From: Hevea brasiliensis
Lineage: Eukaryota; Streptophyta; Magnoliopsida; Malpighiales; Euphorbiaceae
NCBI RefSeq assembly: GCF_030052815.1
Contig: NC_079509.1
Coordinates: 45,626,750 to 45,690,749 of the forward strand
DNA: 64,000 nt
Direction of reading: 5' to 3'
Part shown: positions 60,380 to 64,000 of the stretch, in pieces
Position numbering within the stretch: position 1 is the stretch's first letter
Layout: each line of letters begins with the position of its first letter
Program-made: the position numbers and the translations under genes
Notes under the pieces: model-generated
The model's database searches: none
What the model saw: the letters and a program-made list of their open reading frames with translations, nothing else
What the model was told of the DNA's origin: nothing

Positions 60380-62474
60380 TGAAGGAACGGAAGCGTGAAA
60401 AACACAAGATTATACCATTGAATTCAAAAATTTTCACCTAGGGTCACAAGCACCATGCAAGATTTATTTTTATCTATTTGATTTCAATGATAAACAACAT
60501 ATTAAAACTCTTTTAATATGTTTTTGATCTGTATTTGCCATTTAAGATTTTAAAATTAATCAGTTAATTTTAGAACCCTAGATTAAATCAAGAACGATTA
60601 CACTAACCTCTTGATGTCTTTGCAGTGTCTGCGCCTTTGAGATTCGTCTTCAGGATACCAGATGTTGTCCCTCTAGCTTGTCCACACCAAGAACACCTAT
60701 GGCAGCCCTTGAACAGCTTCTAAAGCCTTTTCTATTAATTAGAAATTCAAGTTCTGCCTTTTAAGAGATTAGAGATGCAAACAGGACACTAGAAACAATT
60801 TCTAGTGTTCTTAATTCAAGAGATTGATGGCTAATCTCTTTGAATTGATGAGAGATGAAGAGAAATAGCTGGAGAGGCTCAAAGTGGCGTGACATATGAG
60901 AGGAGAGGCTGCTGGTTGTGTTTTCTTTTCATAACCCCACTTAAATAGCTAGGTTAACACATTACACCCTAACCACATGTCACCTTTTGATTAGCTCTAG
61001 GTTTAAGTGACCCAATCACATTGTGCCAAGTGTCAAACCTATATTTAATCTTGATTTTAATCATCTTACATGATTAAAATTATTTGGCAAGCTTATGTGT
61101 TATGCCATGTGTCACCATCTCATGGTGCCACGTGTCACACTGCAAAATGACCAAAATGCCACTGTGTCATAATTTTGAGTTCTTAACCCAAAATAATTAT
61201 TTTCTTCTTCTAATTAATTTATATCAAATATAAATTAATTAATTAATCTCTATTAATTAATTTCTCATCAATTAAATTCATATTTAAACACTTTAAATAT
61301 AAATTTAATTTATACTACACATCCAATAATCTAGATTTGGTTTCAAGTCATGCTAGGGACTTTGCAATTTTATTGCAAACCAAATCTATTTAATTAATCA
61401 ATTAAACTCTTTAATTAATTAATTAAATCATATTTAAATAGGTGATAACTTGTGTATGTGTGTGACTTACTAGGCTCATCACTAATTGGCAATGAGACAT
61501 GATATCAACTCTTAATATCATCGAACTCTTTCTTACCATAAATGATTTCTCTAAATCATTTTATGAACCTCATAGACCATGGTTAACACCTAGCATAGCA
61601 TGCCATGGCCACCCAATTAGTAATAAGATTTACCTTAAATGAACCTATAATCATATGTTACCATGCACTAGAATCTCTCTGTTACAAAATCCCAACTCAA
61701 GCTGGAGTCATGGTTTATGTCAAACTCCATTTGCTATGAATATTATGTTCTCTTTTAATTCCAGTTCTTGATTAAAAGATTTTTCTCATCGAAACTCTTT
61801 TACGAATAAATCTATCTGTCTGGCAGAACTTGAAACATCAAGAACAATTAAATGAACATAGGATTTTATCTCTATTTACTTAGAGGCAGATTCCTTCTTG
61901 ATCAACACCTACCTCCATATATAACTAGCGAGAGCCAACACATGCCCATATACCCATACATAGTACAAGTATGAAAGCAATATCAAACTCAAACTACCTA
62001 TATACAAGATAACTGTGCTATCTCAGGTCTAAAGATTATATGCACTGATATGATTTATGACAAAACATTGACAAGAGTAAACTCCATGTGTTTGTCATAA
62101 GTGTCACTGGTTCGGCCTACTTATCATTTATAAGTGCCTATCAAGTTTGTTATATGGCATGAGACTCACCATTCCATCTTATTTATATCTCATATAAATA
62201 ACTTGGGAACAAACATGAATACAATCTTTACGGATAAGTCATGTCCTTATTATGAAGTATCCTCGATTGTGAACCTATTTATGATACTTTGTGCTAGAAA
62301 TATTGTCACTCATATTCTTAACAACTTAAGAATAATATTTCTAACAAAATATCAATGGACCTTTTCTATTACACATAAATATATTATGTAAACGAAAAAG
62401 TGGAAATGCCTTTTATTATTAAAATATGTACAAGATACATACTAAATGATATGCTCTAGGGCATACTACTAACA
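60380..62474 (-). repeat. 3' LTR of copia element 3
   Basis: 2095 bp, same ends (TGTTAG...TTCA on the minus strand) and AT-rich core as the other LTRs. Confidence 0.92.
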
Positions 62475-64000
62475 ATCTCCCACTAGCACTAGAGCCATTC
62501 ATTACAATACCTTAGACCTATCTTCTCAAGATGTCGGTCTAACTGAACTTGTGACAAAAGCTTAGTGAATGGATCAGCTGAATTTTTTAGCTGATGTTAT
62601 TTTTCTGCATGGCTATATCGCCTTGCCCAACTATATCTCTGATAATGTAGTAGTGCCTTTCTATGTGTTTGGATTTTGGTGAGACCTTAGTTCCTTAGCA
62701 CATGATCGCTCCATTGTTGTCACGGTGTAATGGAGCTGACTCAATGGAAGGAACTCGTAAGTTCTGTCATGAACTTCTTTATCCAAAGCGACTTCCTTTG
62801 CGACATCGATGCGACAATATACTCACCTCGATGAGTGGAATCTGCAATCGTGCTCTGTTTGGAACTCTTCCAACCGATCGCACCTCCATTACAAATGAAC
62901 ACATATCCAGAGGTAGACTTTCTATCATCGATATCTGATTGGAAATCAGAATCAGTATAACCATCCAATTGCAAGTCTCCACCTCCATAAATCAAGAATA
63001 AATCCTTAGTTCTTCTCAAGTACTTAAGGATATTCTTGGCGACTATCGATGTTCCAAACACGGATTGGATTGATACCGCTAGTCAAACTAACGACATATG
63101 CGATATCAGGCCTAGTACACAACATCGCATACATTAAACTTCCAATAGCCAAGCATATGGAATCTGCCATCTTATCTCTTTCTTGGTGTCTTTGGAGACA
63201 TCTCTTTAGAAAGGTGGATACCATGTCTCACTGTAACAATCCTCTCTTGGAATCAAGCATGTTAAACCTCTTTAACACCTTTTCTAAGTATAGACTTTGG
63301 GATAAACCAATTATTCTTTTCGCTCTATCTCTATAGATGCGAATCCCAAGAATATAGGTTGCCTCCCCTAAGTCTTTCATGGAGAATGTATTTGACAACC
63401 ATACCTTTATAGTCGTCAACATACCTGTATCATTACCCATCAACAGTATGTCATCCACATATAAGATAAGGAAAGTGATAGCACTGTCACTAACCTTCTT
63501 ATATACACATGGCTCATCCTCATTTTTGATAAAACCAAAAGATTTAATGGCTTCATCAAAACGGATGTTCCAACTCCTCGAAGCTTGTTTCAACCCATAA
63601 ATGGATCGCTTTAGCTTGCATACCTTGGAACCATCTTGGGATTCAAATCCCTTAGGTTTTTCCATGAAAATGTTTTCTTCAATGTATCCATTAAGAAAAG
63701 CTGTTTTGACATACATCTGCCAAATATCAAAAAAATATTATTCATCTATTGATAATAAAATACTAATTGATTTAAGCATGGCAACAAAGCAGAAAGTCTC
63801 CTCTTAGTGTATTCCTTGGGTTTGGCGAAACCCTTTCGCTACTAGCCTTGCCTTATAGGTCTCTACCTTTCCATCAGAACCAATTTTCTTCTTGAAAACC
63901 CATTTGTTCCCTATAGGTACAATACCTTCAGGTGGGTCAACAAGATCCCAAACTTGATTCTTATACATGGAATCAATCTCGGATTTCATAGCATCAATCC
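62475..64000 (-). pseudogene. copia RT and RNase H remnant, element 3
   Basis: From the right: 63989-63804 encodes the start of the RT region (VWDLVDPPEG, NKWVFKKKIG). After an indel, 63716-63228 (162 codons) carries TAFLNGYIEENIFMEKP and LILYVDDILL with the catalytic YVDD. 63224-63024 holds GSLMYAMLCTRPDIAYVV, and 63061-62741 the RNase H part with DRKSTSGYVFICNGGAIGWKS. The tail near 62560 corresponds to the PADPFTK end. It is better preserved than element 2 in the RNase H part but still broken by small indels. Confidence 0.85.

Larger units (their letters stand above)
60380..64000 (-). mobile_element. Ty1/copia retrotransposon, element 3 (minus strand, runs off the window)
   Basis: Same family as elements 1 and 2. 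The 3' LTR and the 3' half of pol are inside the window; gag, the 5' LTR and the second target duplication are outside. It is inserted in viral ORF2, with TGACC (60375-60379) as the expected target duplication. Confidence 0.93.

Overview
This window looks like repeat-rich, probably heterochromatic, nuclear DNA from a flowering plant. I recognise no host gene, rRNA or tRNA. Almost every base belongs to one of three classes: (1) degenerate, rearranged copies of an endogenous pararetrovirus of the Caulimoviridae, showing a 30K-type movement protein, a CCHC coat protein, a DTG protease, a YIDD reverse transcriptase and RNase H; (2) three copies of one Ty1/copia retrotransposon family with ~2.1 kb LTRs; (3) a 344-bp TRIM-like miniature retroelement. 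Virus, copia family and TRIM-like element all carry primer-binding sites matching the 3' end of initiator tRNA-Met. No intact host gene anchors the species.

The main observation is that the virus occurs as two recurrent genome forms. Component A encodes MP - linker - coat protein/CCHC - protease, followed by a separate ORF2, and has no reverse transcriptase. Component B encodes MP - protease - RT - RNase H - a ~470-residue C-terminal region, and has no coat protein and no ORF2. Both share the same promoter, ~600-nt leader, PBS and 5' UTR. On the minus strand, one PBS-to-PBS A unit (44946 to 37802, 7145 bp) is followed head-to-tail by one PBS-to-PBS B unit (37801 to 30936, 6866 bp, not counting anything outside it) and then the start of another A. 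This is what an integrated bipartite pararetrovirus would look like. A bipartite organisation has been reported for endogenous florendoviruses, which is the closest known group I can name, but genus assignment needs a tree.

Layout. 1-254: end of an A ORF2. 255-6474: A-type copy on +, internally rearranged. 6475-8990 and 18513-18763: B/A chimera on +, split by copia element 2 (8991-18512, minus strand, TSD GGATT). 18764-21218: A copy on minus, meeting the previous one tail-to-tail; its 5' UTR is split by copia element 1 (21219-30759, plus strand, TSD GGAAT). 30936-37801: full-length B unit, minus. 37802-44946: full-length A unit, minus. 44947-48249: patchwork of short inverted viral pieces plus the TRIM-like element. 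48250-53619: near full-length B copy, plus. 53620-60379: duplicated promoter/leader and an A copy, plus, cut by copia element 3 (60380 to beyond the window, minus strand).

Nearly all reading frames carry stops or indels. Many of the indels fall at CAG/CTG trinucleotides in both virus and copia copies. Those are CHG methylation sites in plants, so part of the apparent decay may be base-calling error in the assembly rather than real mutation. All viral sequences here are described as old, broken genomic copies.
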